From assembly GCA_937973555.1 (NCBI GenBank), contig CALJKL010000006.1:1-30120 (forward strand): a stretch of DNA of 30,120 nucleotides, read 5' to 3'. Position numbers and translations under genes: made by a program. The notes beneath the pieces are model-generated. The model saw nothing but the letters and a program-made list of their open reading frames with translations. It made no database searches and was not told the origin of the DNA. This stretch comes from an uncultured Flavobacteriales bacterium (GTDB lineage Bacteria > Bacteroidota > Bacteroidia > Flavobacteriales > Weeksellaceae). Positions 16,023 through 23,620 of this stretch are shown piece after piece (position 1 is the first letter of the stretch; every line of letters begins with the position of its first letter).

Positions 16023-17502
16023 ATTTGAGTTTTTTCAGAAAATCTTCTGCTTTTTGATGAACTGTGTTTTTCTTTTCTTCTTCCCATTTATCAAAGGTTT
16101 TAATGAGCATTCCCAATCTAGGGTTGCTAAGGAAAAAATGACGATGTTTGTCCATAAATCTCCAAAAAAGAGCATCCCAAACTTCTTGCCATTCGCCTTT
16201 GGGGTAATCACTCATTTTCATGAGATAATTGCTGCCACTGATGTAAGGTTTGGTAGACATAAGGCCGCCATCTGCAAACTGGCTCATGCCATACACATTG
16301 GGCACCATTACCCAATCATACGCATCTATAAAAAGTTCCATAAACCATCGGTAGACTTCATCTGGGTCAAATTCACACAACAGCATAAAATTTCCTAAAA
16401 TCATCAATCGCTCTATATGATGGCAATAACCTGTTTTTAATGTTTTTTTGATGGTTTCATCTATTGGGAGAATCCCCGTAGTACCATCGTAGAAACTTTT
16501 TGGAATTTTTCTGGTAAAGCCCCAAAAGTTTCGGGTTCTTTCTTCTCTTCCTTTGGTGATGTAAACCCCGCGGATAAATTCCCTCCATCCCAAAATCTGT
16601 CTCACAAAACCTTCCAATGAATTAATAGGGATGTCATTCTTTTCAGCGTATTGTAAGGTTTCCTTTAGAATTTGATGAGGGGTAAGAAGCCCCACATTTA
16701 GCATGGGAGTCAATAGGCTGTGATGAAGAAGATGCTCTTTTTGAACAATGGCATCTTCATACACGCCAAATTCCATGAAACGCTTTTCCAAAAACTGTTG
16801 TAACCAAGCTTCACTTTCTTCAAAAGTGACCGGATAAACCATATTTCCTTTTAAAGCCCCCAAGTTTTGGGAAAAATACTTTTGAGTATATTCATTCGCC
16901 TCTACCGTATAGGAATTTCTTTCAGGATAATGAGCCTTCACCATAGGTTTTCCTTTCGGATATTTTTTACGGTTTTCGGTATCAAAAGTCCATTGTCCGC
17001 CTGCAGGTTTTTCATCTTGCTCCAATAAAATTTTTCTTTGGAGGCGTTGCTGTTTGTAAAATTCTGTTTGGAAGAACTTCTTTTTTTCTGGTTTGAAAAA
17101 ATACTTGAGTTCCTGTTCGGTATTTAGAAACATCGGAGAGTCTGTAATGCTAAGGCTTAATCCTAATTGGGCACAAGCTTTTCTGATTCTTCTGATCAAC
17201 CAATCGTCTACAGGGTCTATAATGACAATGTGTTCAATTCCTTCTGTGTGAAGTTTTTTTAACAAAAGTCTCATCTCTGAAATTTCCTCATGACTTTCTA
17301 TGTAAATGGGCGAATGTCCTTGTTTTTTCAGGTAATTTTCATAGTATTTCATGGTTGCCCTATGAAAAGCAATTTTCTGCTGATGAAAAGCATATTGCTT
17401 GAAAAACAAAAATTCTTCTACAAGGTATAATTGCCCTTCTCCATGCAGTAAAGGATTCTTTTTGAAGAGTTGATGGGGAAAAATAAGTTTAGCGGTTTTC
17501 AT
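16021..17502 (-). CDS. FeS-BCP/PhrB-like photolyase-family protein lacking the iron-sulfur cysteines
   Basis: A 493-residue flavoprotein of the bacterial cryptochrome/(6-4) photolyase group (FeS-BCP; prototype Agrobacterium PhrB). The N-terminal DPRP Rossmann domain (1-130) starts AKLIFPHQLF and has IIDPVDDWLIRRI. The FAD-binding helical domain (200-470) shows VRQILGWREFIRGVY (300-314), YCHHIERLMILGNF (359-372) and VPNVYGMSQFADGG (400-413). Family members carry a [4Fe-4S] cluster held by four Cys, three of them directly after the MSDY motif. Here MSDY (430-433) is followed by PKGEWQEVWDALFW. The whole protein has only three Cys (110, 360, 376), none after 376, and the likely first-ligand position, about 346, is Pro. 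The start ATG overlaps the DUF2256 gene by 14 bases. Last gene of the photolyase operon. Confidence 0.9.
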   Translation of the reverse strand: MKTAKLIFPHQLFKKNPLLHGEGQLYLVEEFLFFKQYAFHQQKIAFHRATMKYYENYLKKQGHSPIYIESHEEISEMRLLLKKLHTEGIEHIVIIDPVDDWLIRRIRKACAQLGLSLSITDSPMFLNTEQELKYFFKPEKKKFFQTEFYKQQRLQRKILLEQDEKPAGGQWTFDTENRKKYPKGKPMVKAHYPERNSYTVEANEYTQKYFSQNLGALKGNMVYPVTFEESEAWLQQFLEKRFMEFGVYEDAIVQKEHLLHHSLLTPMLNVGLLTPHQILKETLQYAEKNDIPINSLEGFVRQILGWREFIRGVYITKGREERTRNFWGFTRKIPKSFYDGTTGILPIDETIKKTLKTGYCHHIERLMILGNFMLLCEFDPDEVYRWFMELFIDAYDWVMVPNVYGMSQFADGGLMSTKPYISGSNYLMKMSDYPKGEWQEVWDALFWRFMDKHRHFFLSNPRLGMLIKTFDKWEEEKKNTVHQKAEDFLKKLK

Positions 17503-17638
17503 TTTTGGTGTCTTTGTTTCGTCTGCATCTTTCGCTGCAATATTTCACTTCTTCCCAGTTCTTTTCCCATTTTTTGCGCCAAGTGAATGGGAGTTGACAT
17601 ACCGGGCAAACCTTTTGTGGAAGATGGCTTTTTTTCAT
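17489..17638 (-). CDS. DUF2256 small zinc-finger-like protein
   Basis: A 49-residue protein hidden between two photolyase-family genes. It begins MKKSHLPQKVCPVCQLPFTW. The Cys pattern is C11, C14, C34 and C38 (CPVC...YCSERC), a likely zinc-binding knuckle, with a basic RRNK end and two conserved Trp-Lys-rich stretches (TWRKKWEKNWEEVKYC). This matches DUF2256, a family repeatedly seen beside photolyase genes; its role is unknown. The ATG is two bases after the stop of the upstream cryptochrome-like gene, and its stop lies 14 bases inside the downstream photolyase gene, so it is translated as part of the operon. Confidence 0.88.
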   Translation of the reverse strand: MKKSHLPQKVCPVCQLPFTWRKKWEKNWEEVKYCSERCRRNKDTKNENR

Positions 17639-17640
17639 AC

Positions 17641-19119
17641 TTAGGATTTATGTTTTTTCTGTTTTTTGTTTTGGGTATGATTTTTCAGGATTCCCGAAAT
17701 TTCTTTTTGCACGGATTCGTTCTTGCGGAATCCCCAAATTTTATCTTTGGCCTTTATCCCGGCAATTTCCAAATCTACCACAGGTAGAGGATAATCTTTA
17801 CCTATTTCTATGCCGATAAAAGATTGGTCCAGCAGCGTCATTTTCCAAGGTTCATGGATGTAGGCAGCAGGTACAGAATTCAATTCGGGAACCCATTTTT
17901 TGATGAAAATTCCCTCAGGGTCGTGTTCCATCGAATTTTTGATAGGATTATACACCCTTACGATATTGATGCCTGTAGTGCCGGCCTGCATCTGAAATTG
18001 TGGATAATGTATGCCAGGTTCATAATCCAAAAACTGTTGGGCTAGATGATACATGCCGAGTTTCCAATCTACATCAAAATGATGACATAAAACGGAAACC
18101 ACCATAGCGCGCATTCGGAAATTAATCCATCCAGTAGCGGCCACACATCTCATGCAGGCATCTACTAGAGGAATCCCTGTCTTTCCTTCCTTCCAGGCTT
18201 GTAGTAATTCTAGATTGTTTTCGTAGTGCATGGCTTCATAACCACGGTTTACGCAGATGTCTTCATAGGAGCATTCCATTTCAAATTTTTGGATGAAGTG
18301 GCAATGCCAAATAAGACGCGTAAGCATCCCTTCGAAGGCGAATTTATTTTGAGGATAATTGGGATGATTTTTTACGAATAGGTACGCCTGTCTTACCGAA
18401 AGGTTTCCCCAAGCCAAATAAGGCGAAAGTCTACTGCAAGAGGTTCTGCTTTCTGTAGGTTTAGATATCTTTTTGTGATAAAGCTTTCCACGGTCTTCTG
18501 CAAAAGAAGAAAGATAGCGCCAAGCATAAGATTCCCCTGCGGGTTGAAATTTGCTGGGGTAGTCTGCCAATTGTTTTTGTAAGTCATCGTTGAGTGGGAA
18601 AGGATGTTCAATTGAAATGCAGTTTTGGGTAGGCTTATTCTGAATGATTTTTCCTAAAATAGCTTTATGCCAAAGTTGTCCCCATGCTTCTCTGGTTTTG
18701 ATGCCACGGAGGATTCCGTCTCTTTGACATTCAGTCCAAACGATATTATTTTTCTTGCAGAAATCAGCCAGCCATTTGTCTCGCTTCCAAGTAATTAGTG
18801 TTCCACTTTCCTGATAACTGAATATATTTTTAATCTCAAATTGAGAAGATAAATACTCAAACGCTTCTTGGGCTTCTGCATGGAATATTTGGATGCTTTT
18901 GCCTGTGATTTTTTGCTTTTTATTGAAATCTAGAATGGAATGATACTGAAACTGTAAATGGCGCAATGACGTATCGGGATACTGCATCAGGGAAGGCTCA
19001 AAAAGATAAAGGATGATGAAAGATAGTCCATTAGTCTCTGCCAAATGCAGCGGCAAATGGTCTTGAGAACGGATATCTCGTTTCATCCAAACGATATTGA
19101 TGGCCTCTTTGGGATTCAC
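17641..19119 (-). CDS. Photolyase/cryptochrome-superfamily protein, class I-like
   Basis: A 492-residue flavoprotein with the standard order: N-terminal antenna-type Rossmann domain (INIVWMKRDIRSQDHLPL at the start) and C-terminal FAD domain from about residue 200 (SRLSPYLAWGNLSVRQ, TGIPLVDACMRCVAATGWINFRMR, YNPIKNSMEHDPEG). The start is taken as GTG at 19119, which overlaps the upstream TGA stop as GTGA. The frame stays open to an ATG at 19191, but that part lies inside the upstream gene and adds no family sequence. In E. coli PhrB the segment after the last FAD helix carries WQW with the FAD-proximal Trp; here the matching place reads FQMQAG (about 373-378). The substrate (CPD, 6-4 product or signalling) cannot be told from sequence alone. 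Confidence 0.88.
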   Translation of the reverse strand: MNPKEAINIVWMKRDIRSQDHLPLHLAETNGLSFIILYLFEPSLMQYPDTSLRHLQFQYHSILDFNKKQKITGKSIQIFHAEAQEAFEYLSSQFEIKNIFSYQESGTLITWKRDKWLADFCKKNNIVWTECQRDGILRGIKTREAWGQLWHKAILGKIIQNKPTQNCISIEHPFPLNDDLQKQLADYPSKFQPAGESYAWRYLSSFAEDRGKLYHKKISKPTESRTSCSRLSPYLAWGNLSVRQAYLFVKNHPNYPQNKFAFEGMLTRLIWHCHFIQKFEMECSYEDICVNRGYEAMHYENNLELLQAWKEGKTGIPLVDACMRCVAATGWINFRMRAMVVSVLCHHFDVDWKLGMYHLAQQFLDYEPGIHYPQFQMQAGTTGINIVRVYNPIKNSMEHDPEGIFIKKWVPELNSVPAAYIHEPWKMTLLDQSFIGIEIGKDYPLPVVDLEIAGIKAKDKIWGFRKNESVQKEISGILKNHTQNKKQKKHKS

Positions 19120-20201
19120 AACAACTGTTTTTGGGCTTTTTTCCAAAATGAAAAGAAAGATGGGAAGTCTCCATGAAGGTTCGTCATCCAATCTCGTGCA
19201 TCTTCTATTCCGGTATATCGATTGAGAGGATGTTCTTTAAAATAAATTTCTTTTTGAGGAAGGGCTTTAAGGTTATTAAATTCCGCAACCCAAAATTGTA
19301 CGCCCGGAATATTTTCCTGAGCCAATTCGATACAGAAATCGATGCTTTTTTGGGAAACAGGATATTTTTCAAACACAGAAGGTTCCAACAATAAAATTCT
19401 ATTGGCAGATAAATCTTGCCTCCAAAGTGGGTCTAGATTGTAGAAGTTATACACCAAGGTAGGCCATTCTGGGTTGAGGATAGGCATTGGGGTTTCAGGA
19501 AGTGGGGTAGTGAGTTTTGGAATAATAATTTCCTCTAATGCTTCAGGGATTTCCAAGTCCGGCAAAATATCATAGCCTACATCTAGGAAACTTCCTTTTT
19601 GATTAGTTTTACAGAATTTATTGATATTCTCTTGATTGGCGTAATACAGTTTGTTGCTATTGGCACCGCTTACCCATTGCCAACTTAAGGCATTGCTGGC
19701 CCAGTCGGCATCTAAAAGATAGTAATACATCCATTGGGCAGGCATTTCCCAATGGCATCTTCCCACATTGCATGCTAAGGAAGCCAAATACATCCTGATA
19801 TGATTGTGCAGATAGCCGGTTTTATAAAACTCTTCAATGCCTTTGTCTATGGCTTCAATGCCAGTGGTGGATTCTAAAATATTTTTGGGCAGACCCTTTC
19901 TTTCGGCAAGGGGCTGAGGTTTTTTAAAATCTTTATTGATTTCCTCTCCATGAATTTTCCATAAGAGTTGCCAATAGTCTCTCCAAGCCAATTCTTGGAT
20001 AAATTTTTCGATTTTGTAAGGAGCATAGCCTTGCTCCAAAACGATTTCTAAAACTTTTTTGGTGCTGATGACGCCACGGGAAATGTAAGGCGAAAGATAC
20101 GTAACGGTGCCATCTAGATAATTTCTGCTGTGTCCATAGGCAATAGGGTCTACAGCACGAATTTTATCGAGAATTTTATCAAAAGCACTTTCAAAAATCA
20201 T
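19116..20201 (-). CDS. Photolyase-like FAD-domain protein without N-terminal antenna domain
   Basis: A 361-residue protein that begins directly in the photolyase FAD-binding domain: YGHSRNYLDGTVTYLSPYIS (22-41), FIQELAWRDYWQLLW (67-81), KTGYLHNHIRMYLASLACN (127-145) and LDADWASNALSWQWVSGANS (163-182). The usual 120-200-residue N-terminal Rossmann/antenna domain is absent. Instead, residues about 240-361 form a separate C-terminal part with alternating hydrophobic strands (RILLLEPSVF, VQFWVAEF, IYFKEHPL) and helices, which could be a relocated Rossmann-like domain. Its ATG overlaps the DUF2805 stop as ATGA, and its TGA overlaps the next gene as GTGA. The FAD pocket looks intact, so it should bind flavin; repair activity is open. 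Confidence 0.82.
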   Translation of the reverse strand: MIFESAFDKILDKIRAVDPIAYGHSRNYLDGTVTYLSPYISRGVISTKKVLEIVLEQGYAPYKIEKFIQELAWRDYWQLLWKIHGEEINKDFKKPQPLAERKGLPKNILESTTGIEAIDKGIEEFYKTGYLHNHIRMYLASLACNVGRCHWEMPAQWMYYYLLDADWASNALSWQWVSGANSNKLYYANQENINKFCKTNQKGSFLDVGYDILPDLEIPEALEEIIIPKLTTPLPETPMPILNPEWPTLVYNFYNLDPLWRQDLSANRILLLEPSVFEKYPVSQKSIDFCIELAQENIPGVQFWVAEFNNLKALPQKEIYFKEHPLNRYTGIEDARDWMTNLHGDFPSFFSFWKKAQKQLL

Positions 20202-20485
20202 CTTTTGGAGATTTTATTCATGCTGATGGTTCTTTGACGGGTGCATTTAAAACGAAGCATATCCGGGGAGGCTTTGTAAAGGTGTTTTACTCCTACGCCA
20301 GAGGAAACCCTTTTTCTCCATCTTCGGAAACTGGCAGGCTTGAGTTCACTGCGCATGAATTTTTCTACTTCTCCTTGGGTAAGCCCAAACTGAAAATGGA
20401 TGGCTTCAAAAGGGGTACGGTCTTCCCATGCCATCTCTATTATTCTGTCTTTTTCTAGGTCTGTAAATTCTCGATTTTCCGCCAT
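20198..20485 (-). CDS. DUF2805 / TIGR03643 family small protein
   Basis: A 95-residue, strongly basic protein, the first gene of the photolyase operon. Family blocks are LEKDRIIEMAWEDRTPFEAI near residues 10-29, LTQGEVEKFMRSELKPASF and the late RFKCTRQ. The first half resembles a small helix-turn-helix, and the Arg/Lys-rich tail suggests contact with nucleic acid, but no function is established. DUF2805 genes are known to sit next to photolyase genes. The stop overlaps the following photolyase-like start by four bases. The ATG at 20485 is the first in frame, with a -7 box 18 bases upstream of it. Confidence 0.88.
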   Translation of the reverse strand: MAENREFTDLEKDRIIEMAWEDRTPFEAIHFQFGLTQGEVEKFMRSELKPASFRRWRKRVSSGVGVKHLYKASPDMLRFKCTRQRTISMNKISKR

Positions 20486-20503
20486 TTTTTGTAATCTCTA
20501 CCA

Positions 20504-20511
20504 CAAAATTA
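20504..20511 (-). promoter_or_regulatory. Probable -7 box of the photolyase operon
   Basis: TAATTTTG on the minus strand ends 18 bases before the DUF2805 ATG. No -33 TTG lies at the proper distance, so an activator or alternative sigma factor may be needed. No light-regulator gene (MerR/CarH type) is in the window. Confidence 0.35.
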
Positions 20512-20571
20512 CAATGCTTTTTTTTAAATAAAAGTTTCTCCTATAGTTATTTTCTATGGTTGTTTTTTAAC

Positions 20572-20597
20572 ATAAAAAAATGCGCCGAAGCACATTT
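20572..20597 (-). terminator. UUCG-loop terminator after pepD
   Basis: On the minus strand AAATGTGC and GCGCATTT pair (one G-U) around a TTCG tetraloop closed by C-G, followed by a seven-T run. It lies just after the pepD stop and shields the photolyase operon promoter from pepD read-through. Confidence 0.85.
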
Positions 20598-20622
20598 AAA
20601 ATTATATAAAAAGGATGTTTAT

Positions 20623-22065
20623 TTAATCTTTCATCGGAATATTTTTCAAAATTTCCTGTAGATATTTCCAGAATTTTTGAACCGAAGGAATGTTCGCTCT
20701 TTCATCCGGAGAGTGTGCCCCTCTGATGGTAGGCCCAAAACTTACCATTTCCATTTCAGGGTAATTGGCTCCAATGATACCACATTCTAACCCGGCATGA
20801 CAGGCTACAACATGCGGCTTGGCGCCAAATTCTTTTTCATAGATATCCGTCATCGTACGGATGATTTCTGCTTCTGGTTTTGGTTTCCATCCCGGATAAG
20901 AACCACTAAATTCTACCTGCATGCCTGCCAATTCAAAAACAGATTTCAACTGCTCTGCAACGGCCATTTTTCCAGATTCTACAGAAGAACGGGAAAGATT
21001 TAGGATTTTAAGGCTACCTTCTTTCAGTTCTACGCGGGCTACATTGTTAGAAGTTTCTACCAAATCAGCTACATCTGGTGACATTCTGTACACGCCATTG
21101 TGAGCAGATTTTAAAGCTAAAATGACTTTTTTGGAATCATTTGCAGAAAGTCCTTTTTCAGAATTTTCAGTGGTAGAGAAATGAATTTCCAAGTCTTTTT
21201 CCAACGAAGCAAATTCTACTAAAATTTGATCTTTTAGATTTGATATTTTTTCAATGAAATCGTTGCTGTTTTTTACGGATACTATAGCTGTGGCTTCTCT
21301 AGGTATGGCATTTCTAAGGCCGCCGCCGTCTATGCTAATCAGTTGGATTTCATTTTGGATTCCTTGGTAAAGAAGTCTTCCTAAGATGATATTGGAATTC
21401 CCGAATCCTTTGTGAATATCCATTCCCGAATGGCCACCCTGTAGACCTTTTATTTCTATTTTCACACCTTGCGAAGAGGCAGTGGTTAATGTATATTGTG
21501 CTGTTGCGGTTACATCTACACCTCCGGCACAGCCTATGTCTATTTCGTCGTCTTCTTCCGTATCTAGGTTCAGGAGGATTTCACCGGTCAATTCACCGGC
21601 CTGAAGACCTAGTGCTCCTGTCATACCCGTTTCTTCATCGATGGTAAATAATGCTTCTATGGCAGGATGCGGAATGTCTTTGCTTTCTAAAATACTCATA
21701 ATGGCAGCAACTCCTAAGCCATTGTCTGCGCCTAAGGTAGTGCCTTTTGCTCTTACCCAGTCGCCATCTACAAACATGTCGATGCCTTGGGTCTCGAAAT
21801 CAAAATTTACATCATTATTTTTTTGACAAACCATATCCAAATGGCTTTGCATCACAATGGTTTTGCGGTTTTCCATCCCTGGAGTGGCAGGTTTTCTGAT
21901 GATGACATTACCTACAGCATCAGTAGTGGTTTCTAGACCAAGGTTTTTACCAAACTCTTGAATAAAAGCAATAACCTTTGCTTCCTTTTTAGAAGGACGT
22001 GGCACAGCGTTTAAAGCGGAAAAGTTTTTCCAAATATTTTGAGGTTCTAAATGGGTAATAGACAT
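20623..22065 (-). CDS. pepD: Beta-Ala-His dipeptidase / cytosol non-specific dipeptidase
   Basis: An M20-family aminoacyl-histidine dipeptidase of 480 residues that cleaves dipeptides such as carnosine-type and general X-His substrates using two metal ions. Metal and catalytic residues are visible: H75 and D77 (QSHLDMVC), D114 (GADNGLG), E144/E145 (TIDEETGM), D168 (NLDTEEDDE) and the C-terminal His of RGAHSPDER. The length and the ECGIIGANYPEMEM block match PepD rather than PepT or carboxypeptidase G2. Single gene; the recR region begins about 100 bases away in the opposite direction. Confidence 0.94.
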   Translation of the reverse strand: MSITHLEPQNIWKNFSALNAVPRPSKKEAKVIAFIQEFGKNLGLETTTDAVGNVIIRKPATPGMENRKTIVMQSHLDMVCQKNNDVNFDFETQGIDMFVDGDWVRAKGTTLGADNGLGVAAIMSILESKDIPHPAIEALFTIDEETGMTGALGLQAGELTGEILLNLDTEEDDEIDIGCAGGVDVTATAQYTLTTASSQGVKIEIKGLQGGHSGMDIHKGFGNSNIILGRLLYQGIQNEIQLISIDGGGLRNAIPREATAIVSVKNSNDFIEKISNLKDQILVEFASLEKDLEIHFSTTENSEKGLSANDSKKVILALKSAHNGVYRMSPDVADLVETSNNVARVELKEGSLKILNLSRSSVESGKMAVAEQLKSVFELAGMQVEFSGSYPGWKPKPEAEIIRTMTDIYEKEFGAKPHVVACHAGLECGIIGANYPEMEMVSFGPTIRGAHSPDERANIPSVQKFWKYLQEILKNIPMKD

Positions 22066-22161
22066 GTTTTATATTTTGTTCAAATTTAAGAATAAATCTC
22101 TTTTTATCATATGCAATTTAGGCATAATAGTGATGAATTAGGGAGATTCATTATTAATAAT

Positions 22162-22169
22162 TATTTTTG
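22162..22169 (+). promoter_or_regulatory. Probable -7 box of recR, very close to the start codon
   Basis: TATTTTTG ends only four bases before the recR ATG at 22174. If used, the mRNA would start at or next to the ATG. No -33 TTG was seen at the proper distance. Confidence 0.3.
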
Positions 22170-22173
22170 TGAA

Positions 22174-22785
22174 ATGAATTTTCCAAGTAAGGTATTAGAA
22201 AAAGCAGTAGAAGAGATTTCCGGGTTGCCGGGCATCGGGAAAAAATCTGCCTTAAGATTGGCTTTGCACCTATTGCGTCAGCCTCAATCACAAGGGGTGG
22301 CCTTAGGCAATGCATTGCAGAAATTGGTAACAGATATTAAATATTGCAAAGAATGTCATAATTTTTCTGATGAAGACATTTGTGAAATCTGCAGCAACAC
22401 CAAAAGAAATGACGAAATACTCTGTGTGGTAGAAGATGTACGCGATGTAATGGCCATAGAAAATACCGCAAAATTCTTCGGGAAATACTTGGTTTTAGGA
22501 GGTAAGATTTCTCCCATGGAAGGCATCGGTCCTCATCAACTCAATATATCTTCAATAGAAAACAAATTGAATGAAGGAAAGGTGAAGGAACTTATTTTTG
22601 CCCTCTCGGCCACTATGGAAGGCGATACCACAGCTTATTATCTGTACAAAAAATTCAAGGATTTTCCGGTAACTTTCTCCAGTATTGCAAGAGGTATTGC
22701 TGTGGGAGATGAGCTGGAATATGCCGACGAAATTTCTCTTGGTCGTTCTATCGTAAACAGATTGCCCTATAATGAGAAGAATTAA
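22174..22785 (+). CDS. recR: Recombination protein RecR
   Basis: Acts with RecO and RecF to load RecA on gapped DNA. The protein has 203 residues from the chosen ATG 22174 (MNFPSKVLEKAVEEISGLPG), which matches the family N-terminus. The frame is open to an ATG at 22111, but the extra 21 residues are not family-like. Features in order are the helix-hairpin-helix GLPGIGKKSALRLALHLL (17-34), a C4 zinc finger C58-C61-C70-C73 (CKECHNFSDEDICEIC), and the Toprim domain with CVVEDVRDV (84-92). The following glycosyltransferase gene starts four bases after the stop. Confidence 0.95.
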   Translation: MNFPSKVLEKAVEEISGLPGIGKKSALRLALHLLRQPQSQGVALGNALQKLVTDIKYCKECHNFSDEDICEICSNTKRNDEILCVVEDVRDVMAIENTAKFFGKYLVLGGKISPMEGIGPHQLNISSIENKLNEGKVKELIFALSATMEGDTTAYYLYKKFKDFPVTFSSIARGIAVGDELEYADEISLGRSIVNRLPYNEKN

Positions 22786-22789
22786 CGAA

Positions 22790-23578
22790 ATGATTTCAGT
22801 AATAATCCCCATGTTTAATGCCGAAAATACGATTATTGAGGCATTAGATTCTGTGAAAAATCAAACTGTTGGTCCTGAGAATTTTGAAATCATTGTTATT
22901 GATGACGGTTCTACAGATAAGAGTGTTAAATTGGTGGAAAATTACATACAAGCAAATCCAGAATTGAACATTCTCTTGATGAATCAAGAAAACAAAGGAG
23001 TTTCCTCTGCAAGGAATATGGGGCTTATGTCTTCTGAAGGCGACTACATAGCTTTCTTGGATGCCGATGATGTATGGCTTCCCGAAAAGACAGAAAAACA
23101 GATAGAATACCTTAGAAATGAAAATTTTCTTGTTGATTTTATAGCCACAACAATTAATGATAATAAAATCTTTTTCCCATATTTTTCCAAAAATAATTTA
23201 GCAGAAGTAACTTTTAGAAAATTGTTGATAAGAAATGGAATCCCAACACCTACGGTTATTTTTAAAAAGAAAATTCTAGAGAATACCGGTTTTTTTGATG
23301 AAAATCAAAGGTATTTGGAAGACCACAACTTTTGGTTGAAAATTTCATTGCAAAATACCATGTATATTTTGGATGAAAGATTGGTGATTGCTGGAAAAGG
23401 AAAAAGAACTTTTGGGGTTTCAGGTCTCTCAGCGGATCTTCCTGAAATGGCAAAAGGAGCTGTAAAGAATTTGCGAGAAATGTGTGATATGAAAGAAATT
23501 ACTTTTTCAGAATATATTCTTTATAGAATTTTTTATAAAGCAAAATATTTTATCCTGCTATTTAGAAATCTTTTATAA
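22790..23578 (+). CDS. Family 2 glycosyltransferase
   Basis: A 262-residue GT-A glycosyltransferase that transfers a sugar from a nucleotide donor, probably at the cytoplasmic face during surface polysaccharide or glycoprotein synthesis. It has the family start ISVIIPMFNAENTIIEALDSV, the nucleotide-binding IDDGSTDKS (37-45) and the metal-binding DADD (91-94). An upstream ATG at 22772 inside recR would add six residues (MRRINE); the second ATG is preferred. Acceptor and donor are unknown. It sits four bases behind recR and is likely co-transcribed with it, an unrelated function. The C-terminus is Tyr/Phe/Ile-rich and may touch the membrane. Confidence 0.88.
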   Translation: MISVIIPMFNAENTIIEALDSVKNQTVGPENFEIIVIDDGSTDKSVKLVENYIQANPELNILLMNQENKGVSSARNMGLMSSEGDYIAFLDADDVWLPEKTEKQIEYLRNENFLVDFIATTINDNKIFFPYFSKNNLAEVTFRKLLIRNGIPTPTVIFKKKILENTGFFDENQRYLEDHNFWLKISLQNTMYILDERLVIAGKGKRTFGVSGLSADLPEMAKGAVKNLREMCDMKEITFSEYILYRIFYKAKYFILLFRNLL

Positions 23579-23620
23579 TGAATGCGGTTGTACATTTTAT
23601 AGCAAGACTTCAATTCAAAT

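Noticed and set aside
16183..16215. Frameshift as the cause of the missing Fe-S cysteines in the FeS-BCP-like protein
   Set aside because: The frame is continuous through MSDY and the following helix to a sensible C-terminus (493 residues in total), so the loss looks like true divergence.
19120..19191. Longer start for the class I-like photolyase at 19191
   Set aside because: The extension sits inside the upstream gene and adds no family sequence; the GTG overlapping the upstream TGA gives the expected N-terminus.
22111..22173. Longer recR start at 22111
   Set aside because: The extra 21 residues do not resemble RecR N-termini, and a -7 box lies inside them.
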